Both the position numbers and the translations under genes were made by a program. DNA of 14,004 nt, taken from positions 1-14,004 of the forward strand of contig CALZJY010000021.1 in NCBI GenBank assembly GCA_945787925.1, read 5' to 3'. The notes under the pieces are model-generated. The model was not told the DNA's origin. It made no database searches and saw only the letters and a program-made list of their open reading frames with translations. Numbering within the stretch: position 1 is the stretch's first letter; every line of letters begins with the position of its first letter. The stretch comes from an uncultured Anaerosporobacter sp. Lineage in GTDB: Bacteria > Bacillota > Clostridia > Lachnospirales > Lachnospiraceae. Shown here piece after piece: positions 1 through 7,001 of the stretch.

Positions 1-37
1 TGCTGGTTACCCGCGACAGGACGGAAAGACCCCGTGG
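1..37 (+). other. 23S rRNA domain V fragment at a chimeric junction
   Basis: These bases match from memory the highly conserved bacterial 23S rRNA segment at the peptidyl-transferase/macrolide site, including GGTTACCCGCGACAGGACGG followed by AAAGACCCCGTGG. In real 23S genes the next bases are AGCTTTACT; here the sequence changes at about base 37 to beta-mannosidase coding sequence on the same strand. No other rRNA sequence is visible, so this is not a functional rRNA gene. The simplest reading is a chimeric read or misassembly at a contig edge near an rRNA operon. A true rearrangement that brought an rRNA fragment into the gene is the less likely alternative. Confidence 0.8.
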
Positions 38-1143
38 TTCCAAAAATCGTACAAAAAGAAGATCCGATGACATTTTACTGGCCATCTAGCCCATCTTCAG
101 GGGGCAACTTCGACGTGCCAAATGATGAGAATCGTGGAGATGTCCATTATTGGGATGTTTGGCATGGAGGGAAGCCATTTACGGAGTATCGGAAGTTCAA
201 TTTCCGTTATGTATCCGAATTTGGATTCCAATCCTTCCCTTCTGTGAAAACGATTGAGAGCTTTACGGAAGAGGGAGACCGAAATATCTTTTCCCGTGTG
301 ATGGAGATGCATCAACGGAACCGTTCCGCAAATGGAAAGATCCTGATGTATCTGGCACAAACGTATCTCTATCCAAGTTCCTTTAAGCATCTTGTATATG
401 CGTCTCAGATGCTTCAATTAGATGCCATCCGATATGGAGTAGAGCATTTTAGAAGAAATCGTGGACGCTGTATGGGGGCAATTGTATGGCAGTTGAACGA
501 CATATGGCCAACCGCATCTTGGTCAAGCATCGATTATTATGGAAGGCTTAAGGCACTTCATTATGGAGAAAAACGATTCTTCGCCCCAATTTTAATTTCC
601 TGTGAGGAAAAAGGAGAATTAAGTGAACGAGACACCTGTATCGATCAGGTCCAACAATTTGAAACGTCAGCAAGATTATCGGTAGCCAATGAAACGATGG
701 AGGAAATCCAAGGGACTGTAGAATGGGAATTGAGAAACAGCAATAGCGACATCATTAGGAATCAAAGACTTGTGGTTACGGTGCCTGCACTTTCTAGCGA
801 GTGGTTGAAGAAAGTTGAGTTTCCGGAGTGCGATGTATTCCATGAGTATTTAAGTTATCGCTTTATCATGGATGAAGAAGTGAAGAGCGAGGGTACGTGT
901 CTTTTTACCGCGGCAAAGCATTTTGCATTTGAAAATCCAAATCTTCGCTATGAGAGAAATGGAGAAACGTTGTTGATTTATTCGGATGCCTATGCCAAAG
1001 GTGTAGAGATTGACGCAACAGATGGAGACCTAGTATTAAGTGATAATTATTTCGACATGAATGCTGGATGTAAGAGGATTAAGATTTTAGAAGGAGATGC
1101 CAAAGAAATCACACTCCAAAGCGTATATGATATCGATAAATAG
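34..1143 (+). CDS. Beta-mannosidase (GH2), C-terminal part, 5'-truncated
   Basis: This is the C-terminal ~369 residues of a glycoside hydrolase family 2 beta-mannosidase, which removes terminal beta-mannose from mannan or N-glycan oligosaccharides, usually in the cytoplasm. Visible family marks, numbered from the GTG at 34, are FYWPSSPSSGG (14-24), VSEFGFQSFP (60-69, E62 being the expected catalytic nucleophile) and the VWQLNDIWPTASW signature near 150-162. Family members are usually about 820-850 residues, so about 450 N-terminal residues are missing, including the region of the acid/base Glu. The frame is open to base 1, but bases 1-37 are rRNA-like, so the GTG at 34 is not a credible natural start. 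The gene ends with TAG and a strong terminator. If the junction were real this would be a pseudogene; I think it is an intact gene cut by an assembly fault. Confidence 0.85.
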   Translation: MVPKIVQKEDPMTFYWPSSPSSGGNFDVPNDENRGDVHYWDVWHGGKPFTEYRKFNFRYVSEFGFQSFPSVKTIESFTEEGDRNIFSRVMEMHQRNRSANGKILMYLAQTYLYPSSFKHLVYASQMLQLDAIRYGVEHFRRNRGRCMGAIVWQLNDIWPTASWSSIDYYGRLKALHYGEKRFFAPILISCEEKGELSERDTCIDQVQQFETSARLSVANETMEEIQGTVEWELRNSNSDIIRNQRLVVTVPALSSEWLKKVEFPECDVFHEYLSYRFIMDEEVKSEGTCLFTAAKHFAFENPNLRYERNGETLLIYSDAYAKGVEIDATDGDLVLSDNYFDMNAGCKRIKILEGDAKEITLQSVYDIDK

Positions 1144-1146
1144 AAA

Positions 1147-1198
1147 GAAAACAGAGGCTGTCACACGTAAGAAAAACGATGTGACAGCCTCTGTTTTC
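1147..1198. terminator. Bidirectional Rho-independent terminator
   Basis: A perfect 19-bp inverted repeat (1147-1165 against 1180-1198) carries AAAA on the outer left and TTTT on the outer right, so it works in both directions. It lies between the stop codon of the beta-mannosidase (1141-1143) and the stop of the convergent minus-strand gene (1202-1204). Confidence 0.9.
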
Positions 1199-1201
1199 TC
1201 G

Positions 1202-2446
1202 TTAATCGTATAGATTCAAGTGATCGAAGATTTGTTCTACCGTGAGTCCTTCATCAGGGAGCTCATTGAAATTAGTAAGATAAATCCAACCAGTCGTGTT
1301 ATCTTTCTTTCCATGAAGTTCTACCCAATGGATATTATCGGTTTTTGTAAATTCCACTTCTTGCGGTTTTAGCACCGTCTTAGTACTTAACAGGTTTGGC
1401 TCTGTATAGAGCTCTATGTTTTGCGTGCTGCATGGAGCTAGACTAGATACGGTGATAAGTTCAACTGGTTTATAAAAGTCTTCCTGTAAAAAAGAGATAC
1501 GATTGTCTTTATACTGCCATTTCCCCATCCCATACCAAGTCTGTAAAAGATCAAGGCGAAATGGTCCGCTTATAATGCCAGAATTATTAAATGAGAGCTG
1601 TGCGATATTGCAGCCTAAAGGGGCAGAAATGATTTCCCCAGATTTAGTATATGTAATGATCGAAGTAACGGGATCGCAGCTTGGACCATCATCCATAATC
1701 AATATGTTAATATAGTCGTCGCGGGTATCGACATCTACCATATGGAAGGTGCTAGTGTCCAAGTTGGCAGATTGCGACAAGAAGTTATAGCTTTCGGAGT
1801 TGATGGTCAATACTCCGTTTTTATAACTGATATAATCTGCACGGCCATCCTTGTTTAAATCGAGGTGATACGTATAATCACTTGAGAAACTATGAATCTT
1901 ATGAAAGAAATGGTTGGTATCACAATTAGAAGTTCTGTCAATTGCGATATAGTCACCACCAAAAGAAATGAGTTGCTGGTCACGGCAGAAGGAATCTTTC
2001 GAAATGGATACGATATCATTGCATAGAGTGAAATACAGTATAACCCCATCGGAGCTTAGATATTCTGCCCGAGTGTCTGATAAGTATTGGGCAATACCAG
2101 TTAAGCTGTCCGTATGTTCTCCCTGTGTTAGGCTTATGGAGAATTTGAAACTATTGTTATCATTTTTAGCAATTGTAAGAAGAGAGCTTGTTCCGTTTCC
2201 AGAAAAGGCTCCATACCATTGGGAAATATCAATGGAAGAAATAGTATTCGTACTCTTATTTGCGACAATCTCATTTACACTGGCAGTCGTTGGACTTGTT
2301 TGGCGAATAAAGGTTTTTGTAAATAACGAAACACTAATAATGAGTGCCGTGCAAAAGAGAAATGAACATAAAATGATTAACTTTCTGGAAGAGAGAAAAA
2401 AGGAGGTTCGTTCTTGCTTGTTCTTTTGGAAATGAAGCATATTCAT
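1202..2446 (-). CDS. Membrane-anchored protein with EF-hand-like loop and SH3-like tail
   Basis: Function not recognised; 414 residues. A basic N-terminus is followed by one hydrophobic segment at about 22-43, so the rest is probably outside the cell. Residues ~76-150 start WYGAFSGNGTSSL and alternate short beta-type stretches. A D-x-N-x-D-G-x-x-D loop at 196-204 (DLNKDGRAD) resembles the calcium loop of VCBS/FG-GAP or dockerin-type repeats. Residues ~340-394 (IELYTEPN ... GWIYLTNF) look like a bacterial SH3-like domain, often involved in wall binding. Cysteines at 142, 154 and 175 are on the predicted outer side. AGGAG lies only 3 nt before the first ATG (2446) but 9 nt before the in-frame ATG two codons later (2440), so 2440 may be the true start. 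It is a single-gene unit between convergent and divergent neighbours. A sensor or wall-associated role is inference. Confidence 0.85.
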   Translation of the reverse strand: MNMLHFQKNKQERTSFFLSSRKLIILCSFLFCTALIISVSLFTKTFIRQTSPTTASVNEIVANKSTNTISSIDISQWYGAFSGNGTSSLLTIAKNDNNSFKFSISLTQGEHTDSLTGIAQYLSDTRAEYLSSDGVILYFTLCNDIVSISKDSFCRDQQLISFGGDYIAIDRTSNCDTNHFFHKIHSFSSDYTYHLDLNKDGRADYISYKNGVLTINSESYNFLSQSANLDTSTFHMVDVDTRDDYINILIMDDGPSCDPVTSIITYTKSGEIISAPLGCNIAQLSFNNSGIISGPFRLDLLQTWYGMGKWQYKDNRISFLQEDFYKPVELITVSSLAPCSTQNIELYTEPNLLSTKTVLKPQEVEFTKTDNIHWVELHGKKDNTTGWIYLTNFNELPDEGLTVEQIFDHLNLYD

Positions 2447-2489
2447 TTTCTCCTTTCATGAAATACTTATTTGTTATTTTAAACTGTTT

Positions 2490-2518
2490 TTTTTACGGAT
2501 GGAATGCAAAATTGTAAA
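2490..2518 (-). promoter_or_regulatory. Candidate promoter for the 414-aa membrane protein gene
   Basis: Read on the minus strand, TTTACA (2518-2513), a 17-nt spacer and TAAAAA (2495-2490) lie 44 nt before the start codon. The -10 match is weak (4 of 6), so this is tentative. Confidence 0.35.
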
Positions 2519-2609
2519 GAAACAGTGGAAAAAATAAGATAGGAGCTAAAAAAGCAAGAAAAGATACTTTTAATAGCGAAACCTAGGCGTGGGTTTTAGG
2601 GGTTACAAG

Positions 2610-2638
2610 TTGACAATATCGAACTATTGTTCTAATAT
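2610..2638 (+). promoter_or_regulatory. ruvAB promoter
   Basis: A consensus TTGACA at 2610-2615, a 17-nt spacer and TAATAT at 2633-2638 form a strong sigma-A-type promoter 26 nt upstream of the ruvA start codon. The spacer contains a LexA box, so the strong core is expected to be held down until DNA damage. Confidence 0.85.
2620..2633. promoter_or_regulatory. LexA (DinR) SOS box
   Basis: CGAACTATTGTTCT contains a perfect GAAC-N4-GTTC palindrome (2621-2632), the Gram-positive LexA/DinR operator core. It fills the spacer between the -35 and -10 of the ruvAB promoter, where bound repressor would block RNA polymerase. LexA control of ruvAB is known in Bacillus subtilis, so context and motif agree. 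Confidence 0.85.
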
Positions 2639-2664
2639 AGAAGAATAAAAGTTAAGGAGTTAGT

Positions 2665-3297
2665 ATGATCGCATTTATTAAAGGTGAATTAGAATACATT
2701 TCGGAAGAATGCATTATTATAGAGTCCGGCGGAGTAGGGTATGAACTTAGAATCCCAAGCTCTCTAATTGAAGAACTTCCTAATGTGGGGGAACAAGTAA
2801 AAGTCCATACGTATCTATATGTTCGTGAAGATGCAATGCAGTTATATGGATTTGCGTCTAGAGATGATTTAAACGTATTTAAGCTGCTGATTACAGTAAA
2901 TGGAATTGGACCGAAGGCAGCACTAGGAATCCTATCCACATTATCTACGGATGATTTACGCTTTGCAGTATTAGCAGACGATGCAAAAGCAATCAGTAAA
3001 GCGCCTGGAATCGGACCAAAGACAGCAAGCAAGCTGATTTTAGAGTTAAAAGACAAGTTGAAGATTGAAGATGCATTTGAATCAAGACTTGCCAAAGAGC
3101 CAGTACAGACAGATATGACGAAGGCATTAGGCATCAATGATCCAAAAGAAATCCGCAACGAGGCAGTACAAGCACTTGTAGCACTTGGATATTCCAACAC
3201 GGAGGCATTGAAGGCAGTTCGTCAGGTATTGATTACAGAGACGACAGATGTAGAGGAAGTATTGAAACAAAGTTTAAAAAAGATGTCATTATTCTAG
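2665..3297 (+). CDS. ruvA: Holliday junction branch migration protein RuvA
   Basis: RuvA binds four-way Holliday junctions as a tetramer and recruits the RuvB motor for branch migration in recombinational repair. The 210-residue length is close to the usual ~200. The N-terminal OB-fold domain covers about 1-63 (MIAFIKGELEYISEECIIIE). Two helix-hairpin-helix motifs follow, NGIGPKAALGIL near 79-90 and PGIGPKTASKLI near 114-125. The small C-terminal RuvB-binding domain lies at about 150-210 after a flexible linker. TAAGGAG at 2653-2659 is 5 nt before the ATG, which fixes the start. It is the first gene of ruvAB, behind a LexA-boxed promoter. There is no ruvC nearby, as expected for Firmicutes, which use RecU as resolvase. 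Confidence 0.97.
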   Translation: MIAFIKGELEYISEECIIIESGGVGYELRIPSSLIEELPNVGEQVKVHTYLYVREDAMQLYGFASRDDLNVFKLLITVNGIGPKAALGILSTLSTDDLRFAVLADDAKAISKAPGIGPKTASKLILELKDKLKIEDAFESRLAKEPVQTDMTKALGINDPKEIRNEAVQALVALGYSNTEALKAVRQVLITETTDVEEVLKQSLKKMSLF

Positions 3298-3357
3298 GTA
3301 ATGGCAGCTTCAGAGATGGAACTATAGGTATAAGAGCGTAAGAGAGGTTTGAATAGA

Positions 3358-4356
3358 ATGAATAATCGTGTCATAACGACAGAGTTTATAGAAGAAGATC
3401 AAAAGATAGAAAACCATTTACGTCCACAATTGTTAGATGACTATATTGGTCAAAAGAAAGTAAAAGAGAATCTGAAAGTATACATTGAAGCGGCGAAGGC
3501 GAGAGGGGAATCGCTAGATCACGTATTGCTATACGGACCACCCGGATTAGGTAAGACTACACTAGCTGGTATCATTGCCAATGAGATGAATGTAAATATT
3601 AAGATTACCAGTGGACCAGCGATTGAAAAACCAGGGGAGATGGCAGCCATCTTAAATAATCTGCAGGACGGAGACTTGTTGTTTGTGGATGAAATCCATC
3701 GTTTAAACAGACAGGTAGAAGAAGTACTATATCCTGCAATGGAGGATTACGCAATCGACATTGTAATCGGTAAAGGAGCGACTGCAAGATCCATTCGTCT
3801 GGACCTTCCAAAGTTTACATTGGTAGGAGCAACAACAAGAGCAGGTATGCTTACAGCACCTCTTAGAGACCGTTTTGGTGTTGTAAACCGTTTAGAGTTT
3901 TATACAAACGAGGAATTAACAGACATTATCGTGCGTTCTGCGGGCGTATTGAATGTGGAAATCGAAGAAGAGGGGGCCAAAGAGCTTGCAAAACGTTCGA
4001 GAGGAACCCCAAGACTTGCAAACCGCCTGTTAAAGCGCGTACGTGATTTCGCTCAGGTAAAATATGATGGAGTCATTACCAAAGGGGTAGCAGATTTTGC
4101 ATTGGACTTACTTGAAGTGGATAAGCTAGGATTAGATAATATTGATCGAGAAATCCTGCTTACTATGATCAATAAGTTTAGCGGTCGTCCAGTAGGACTT
4201 GATACGATTGCAGCAGCAATCGGAGAAGACAGCGGTACGATTGAAGACGTGTACGAACCATATTTAATCCAGAACGGATTGATTGAACGCACGCCACGTG
4301 GACGAGTGGCAACACAGTTGGCATATGAACATTTTGGAATCGAGAGGATTGTTTAA
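3358..4356 (+). CDS. ruvB: Holliday junction branch migration ATPase RuvB
   Basis: RuvB is the hexameric AAA+ motor that pulls DNA through the RuvA-bound junction. Numbered from the ATG at 3358 (332 residues, normal length), Walker A GPPGLGKT is at 60-67, Walker B with VDEIH at 110-114, the sensor ATTRAG lies further on, and LRDRFG carries the likely arginine finger. RGTPRLANRLLKRVRDFA marks the small AAA+ subdomain, and a winged-helix DNA-binding domain follows, with QNGLIERTPRGR near the end. An upstream TTG at 3349 is in frame, but the purine-rich GAGAGG (3342-3347) is only 1 nt from it and 10 nt from the ATG, so the ATG is preferred. A 60-nt gap without promoter or terminator separates it from ruvA, so the two are co-transcribed. 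Confidence 0.97.
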   Translation: MNNRVITTEFIEEDQKIENHLRPQLLDDYIGQKKVKENLKVYIEAAKARGESLDHVLLYGPPGLGKTTLAGIIANEMNVNIKITSGPAIEKPGEMAAILNNLQDGDLLFVDEIHRLNRQVEEVLYPAMEDYAIDIVIGKGATARSIRLDLPKFTLVGATTRAGMLTAPLRDRFGVVNRLEFYTNEELTDIIVRSAGVLNVEIEEEGAKELAKRSRGTPRLANRLLKRVRDFAQVKYDGVITKGVADFALDLLEVDKLGLDNIDREILLTMINKFSGRPVGLDTIAAAIGEDSGTIEDVYEPYLIQNGLIERTPRGRVATQLAYEHFGIERIV

Positions 4357-4361
4357 ATCTC

Positions 4362-4389
4362 TTGTCATATATGGAGATTATGGTATAAT
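4362..4389 (+). promoter_or_regulatory. Promoter for the U32-SEDS operon leader
   Basis: TTGTCA (4362-4367), a 16-nt spacer and TATAAT (4384-4389) preceded by TGG (extended -10) lie 5 nt after the ruvB stop. Transcription should start near 4396, giving a leader of about 147 nt before the U32 start codon. Confidence 0.75.
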
Positions 4390-4395
4390 TACCAA

Positions 4396-4525
4396 AGTGA
4401 GTCATCGAGACTTGTCTTATCTATGAAATAAAAGATAAAAATGTTTATATATGCGATAATACAGAAATAGACAGTAAGTTAGCATTAGAGGCTGTACATG
4501 GGGAACCTGTCAGTCTCTTTTTTTT
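4396..4525 (+). promoter_or_regulatory. Untranslated leader ending in a terminator (possible attenuator)
   Basis: The leader between the promoter and the U32 gene contains no convincing small ORF; the only candidate, ATG at 4441, has no ribosome binding site and stops after 9 codons. Local hairpins include TTATCT pairing with AGATAA near 4416-4438. It ends in a terminator at 4487-4525. GACAG at 4470-4474 could pair with CTGTC at 4507-4511, competing weakly with the terminator. I recognise no known riboswitch or T-box. It could be an attenuator or a short terminated RNA. Confidence 0.45.
4487..4525 (+). terminator. Rho-independent terminator before the U32 gene
   Basis: AGAGGCTG (4487-4494) pairs with CAGTCTCT (4511-4518), including one G-T pair. 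An inner ACA/TGT extension follows, and a run of Ts ends at 4525. It lies between the promoter at 4362 and the U32 start at 4543, so it either ends ruvAB read-through or attenuates the downstream operon. Confidence 0.8.
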
Positions 4526-4542
4526 AGGACAGGAGATTTGAA

Positions 4543-6987
4543 ATGAGAGAAATAGAAATTCTTGCACCGGCAGGAAGTTTTGAAACATTAAAAGCAGCTA
4601 TCAATGGTGGATGCGATGCTGTTTATGTAGGTGGAGCCATGTTTGGTGCAAGAGCCTATGCAAATAACTTTCAGGAAGAAGAACTAGTGGAAGCTATCCG
4701 CTACGTACATCTTCATGGAAAACAGATCTTTTTAACAGTAAATACACTATTAAAAGATAAAGAGATTGAAGAGCAGTTACTAAACTATTTAAGAAGACCA
4801 TATGAAGAAGGAATCGATGCGGTAATCGTACAAGATGTTGGTACGATGAACTTTATTCATACGCATTTCCCAGACCTTCCAATCCATGCATCTACACAAA
4901 TGACGCTTACGATGGCAGAAGGTGCAGATCTATTTAAGGAATATGGAATTACGAGATTAGTAACAAGTAGAGAATTAAATTTAGAAGAAATCAAGCATAT
5001 CCGTAATACGACAAATCTAGAAATCGAGAGTTTCGTTCATGGTGCGTTATGCTATAGCTACTCTGGCCAATGTCTAATGAGTAGTATGCTTGGTGGACGA
5101 AGCGGTAACCGTGGACGTTGTGCACAGACTTGCCGTATGCAATATGAATTAAAAGAGGAAGGAAAGACAATTTCGGACAAATCCAATGCGTACTTATTAA
5201 GTCCAAAGGATATGTGTACATTAGAAATCATTCCTGAATTAGTAGAGTCCGGCATTGACTCATTTAAGATTGAAGGACGTATGAAACGCCCTGAGTACTC
5301 CTCTTATGTAGCGCATTTATACCGTAAGTACGTAGACTTATATTCTACTCTTGGTGCACAAAAGTATGATGAATACATCAAGAAACACAAAAAAGAATTT
5401 GACGAAGATGTAAAGAATATCATGGATATCTATAACCGTGGTAATTTCTCGACTGGATATTATACATGCCATAACAGCAAATCGATGATGTCAACAAGCC
5501 GTCCAAACCATAACGGGGTGTTAGTAGGTGTGGTAGAAAAGATTCAGGGAAACCAAGCAGTCATCCAATTAAAAGAAGATGTGAATGCACAAGATCTTCT
5601 TGAAATTCGTGGTGACAACGAGCAATCCTATGAATACACATTAAAAGATGGCGCGAAAAAAGGCCAACGAATCAAGAGTAATTTCAAACGTGGATACCAG
5701 TTCAAAAAAGGCGATCAAGTATATCGTACGAAGAATGAACAGTTATTAAATGCGATTGCAGAACGCTTTATTAAAGTAAATAAGAAAGTGCCAATGAGCG
5801 GATTCTTCTTTGCGAAAGAAAATGAACCATTATCCCTTACACTTACAGTAAGAAATCATTCGGTAACAGCATTTGGTGAAATTGCACAAGCAGCACAAAA
5901 CCAAGCAGCTACGGTAGAAAAATTAGAAAAACAATTAAGAAAGACAAATGCAACGGCATTTGAATTTAGCGAACTTCATATGGAAGTGATCGGAGACTTA
6001 TTCATTCCGGTAAGTCATTTAAACGAGTTACGTCGTCAAGCAATTGCAATGTTAGAAGAGGAAATCGCAACATTCTATAGACGTTCTGGCGTAGTAGAAA
6101 AGACAGAAGACGATATGGCTGTAGAAGAGAAGTTTGTAAGACGTAACGACGAAAGAACGGAAGAAATGGGACTTGTAGTCGTAGTTTCGAATGAAGAACA
6201 ATTACAAACTGCAGTATCTATGGAGGAAGTAAATGCCGTTTACTATCGTATGAATGAAATCGGCCTTACACAAGGATTCGAACTTGCAAGACGCATGGTA
6301 AACCATAAGAAACCTTTCTATCTTGTAATGCCACACGTATTCCGTAAGAAGACGTATGAAGCATTTAAGAAGGAATTAGATAACCTAGATCCTGCATTAG
6401 TAGACTACGTAGATGGATTCTTAGTTCGCAGCTACGAAGAATTATACTTTGTAGAACATGAGAAGCTAGAAGACAAGCATATTATCTTAGATTACAGCAT
6501 GTACACGATGAATGCTTGGGCTCAAAACTTCTATGAAAAACGTGGCTTACACCACTTTACGACACCATTAGAATTGAATGTAGGAGAGTTAAAACAAACA
6601 TCTCAAAAAGATTCTGATTTTATCGTATACGGACACGTTCCATTAATGACATCAGCCAACTGTGTAGTGAAAAATGCTATTGGATGTACTCATAAAACGA
6701 AAAAATATGAATTAAAAGACCGTTATAACAAGAATTTTATTGTATTAAATTATTGTAAATATTGTTATAATGTAATTTATAACGCAGATCCAATTTCCTT
6801 ATTAAGCCATAAGAAGGAAATCCTGTCCTTGCAGCCACGTAACATCCGTTTAGACTTTACAGTAGAAAATAAGGATACGATGGCTAAGGTGATTGCCTCT
6901 TATCATCAAGAGTTTATGGAAGGAAAGACGACGGGTCTCCAAATTAAAAGTTTTACAAAAGGTCATTTTAAACGTGGCGTAGAATAA
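4543..6987 (+). CDS. U32 family protein with C-terminal Cys-rich domain, probable RNA hydroxylation factor
   Basis: An 814-residue member of the peptidase U32 family. The N-terminal region (1-~300) begins EILAPAGSFETLKAAINGGCDAVYVGG-style, split as EILAPAGSFETLKAA and CDAVYVGG, and carries the family signature FVHGALCYSYSGQC (164-177). Cys170, 177, 193 and 197 probably bind a 4Fe-4S cluster. The C-terminal part, after ~330, resembles the DUF3656-type extension; Cys707, 715, 738 and 741 sit near its end. Despite the name, characterised members such as RlhA (23S rRNA C2501 hydroxylation) and TrhP (tRNA wobble U hydroxylation) modify RNA, so that role is inferred; whether the target here is rRNA or tRNA cannot be told. 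AGGAG (4531-4535) lies 7 nt before the ATG. The gene is followed after 14 nt by the SEDS gene, so both form one operon. Confidence 0.9.
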   Translation: MREIEILAPAGSFETLKAAINGGCDAVYVGGAMFGARAYANNFQEEELVEAIRYVHLHGKQIFLTVNTLLKDKEIEEQLLNYLRRPYEEGIDAVIVQDVGTMNFIHTHFPDLPIHASTQMTLTMAEGADLFKEYGITRLVTSRELNLEEIKHIRNTTNLEIESFVHGALCYSYSGQCLMSSMLGGRSGNRGRCAQTCRMQYELKEEGKTISDKSNAYLLSPKDMCTLEIIPELVESGIDSFKIEGRMKRPEYSSYVAHLYRKYVDLYSTLGAQKYDEYIKKHKKEFDEDVKNIMDIYNRGNFSTGYYTCHNSKSMMSTSRPNHNGVLVGVVEKIQGNQAVIQLKEDVNAQDLLEIRGDNEQSYEYTLKDGAKKGQRIKSNFKRGYQFKKGDQVYRTKNEQLLNAIAERFIKVNKKVPMSGFFFAKENEPLSLTLTVRNHSVTAFGEIAQAAQNQAATVEKLEKQLRKTNATAFEFSELHMEVIGDLFIPVSHLNELRRQAIAMLEEEIATFYRRSGVVEKTEDDMAVEEKFVRRNDERTEEMGLVVVVSNEEQLQTAVSMEEVNAVYYRMNEIGLTQGFELARRMVNHKKPFYLVMPHVFRKKTYEAFKKELDNLDPALVDYVDGFLVRSYEELYFVEHEKLEDKHIILDYSMYTMNAWAQNFYEKRGLHHFTTPLELNVGELKQTSQKDSDFIVYGHVPLMTSANCVVKNAIGCTHKTKKYELKDRYNKNFIVLNYCKYCYNVIYNADPISLLSHKKEILSLQPRNIRLDFTVENKDTMAKVIASYHQEFMEGKTTGLQIKSFTKGHFKRGVE

Positions 6988-7001
6988 AAGTAGGTGAAAA
7001 G

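Noticed and set aside
1..1143. Genuine in-frame fusion of a 12-residue peptide from the rRNA segment to beta-mannosidase
   Set aside because: The open frame through bases 1-33 is short enough to be chance, and rRNA sequence is not expected to encode the missing catalytic half.
1968..2435. 155-codon plus-strand ORF opposite the 414-aa membrane protein gene
   Set aside because: It lies wholly antisense to a gene with a ribosome binding site, membrane helix and recognisable motifs; its own protein has no family features and no ribosome binding site that I can see.
2652..3200. 182-codon minus-strand ORF opposite ruvA
   Set aside because: It is the mirror of ruvA, with low-complexity Ser/Ile-rich composition typical of an antisense shadow.
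3349..3357. TTG at 3349 as the ruvB start
   Set aside because: The GAGAGG ribosome binding site would be 1 nt away; the ATG at 3358 has a workable 10-nt spacing and gives the normal RuvB N-terminus.
4441..4470. Nine-codon ORF in the U32 leader as a leader peptide
   Set aside because: It has no ribosome binding site and no run of regulatory codons.
4396..4525. T-box or known riboswitch in the U32 leader
   Set aside because: I see no T-box sequence (TGGNACCGCG-like) and no aptamer core that I recognise, so I only call it an unidentified leader.
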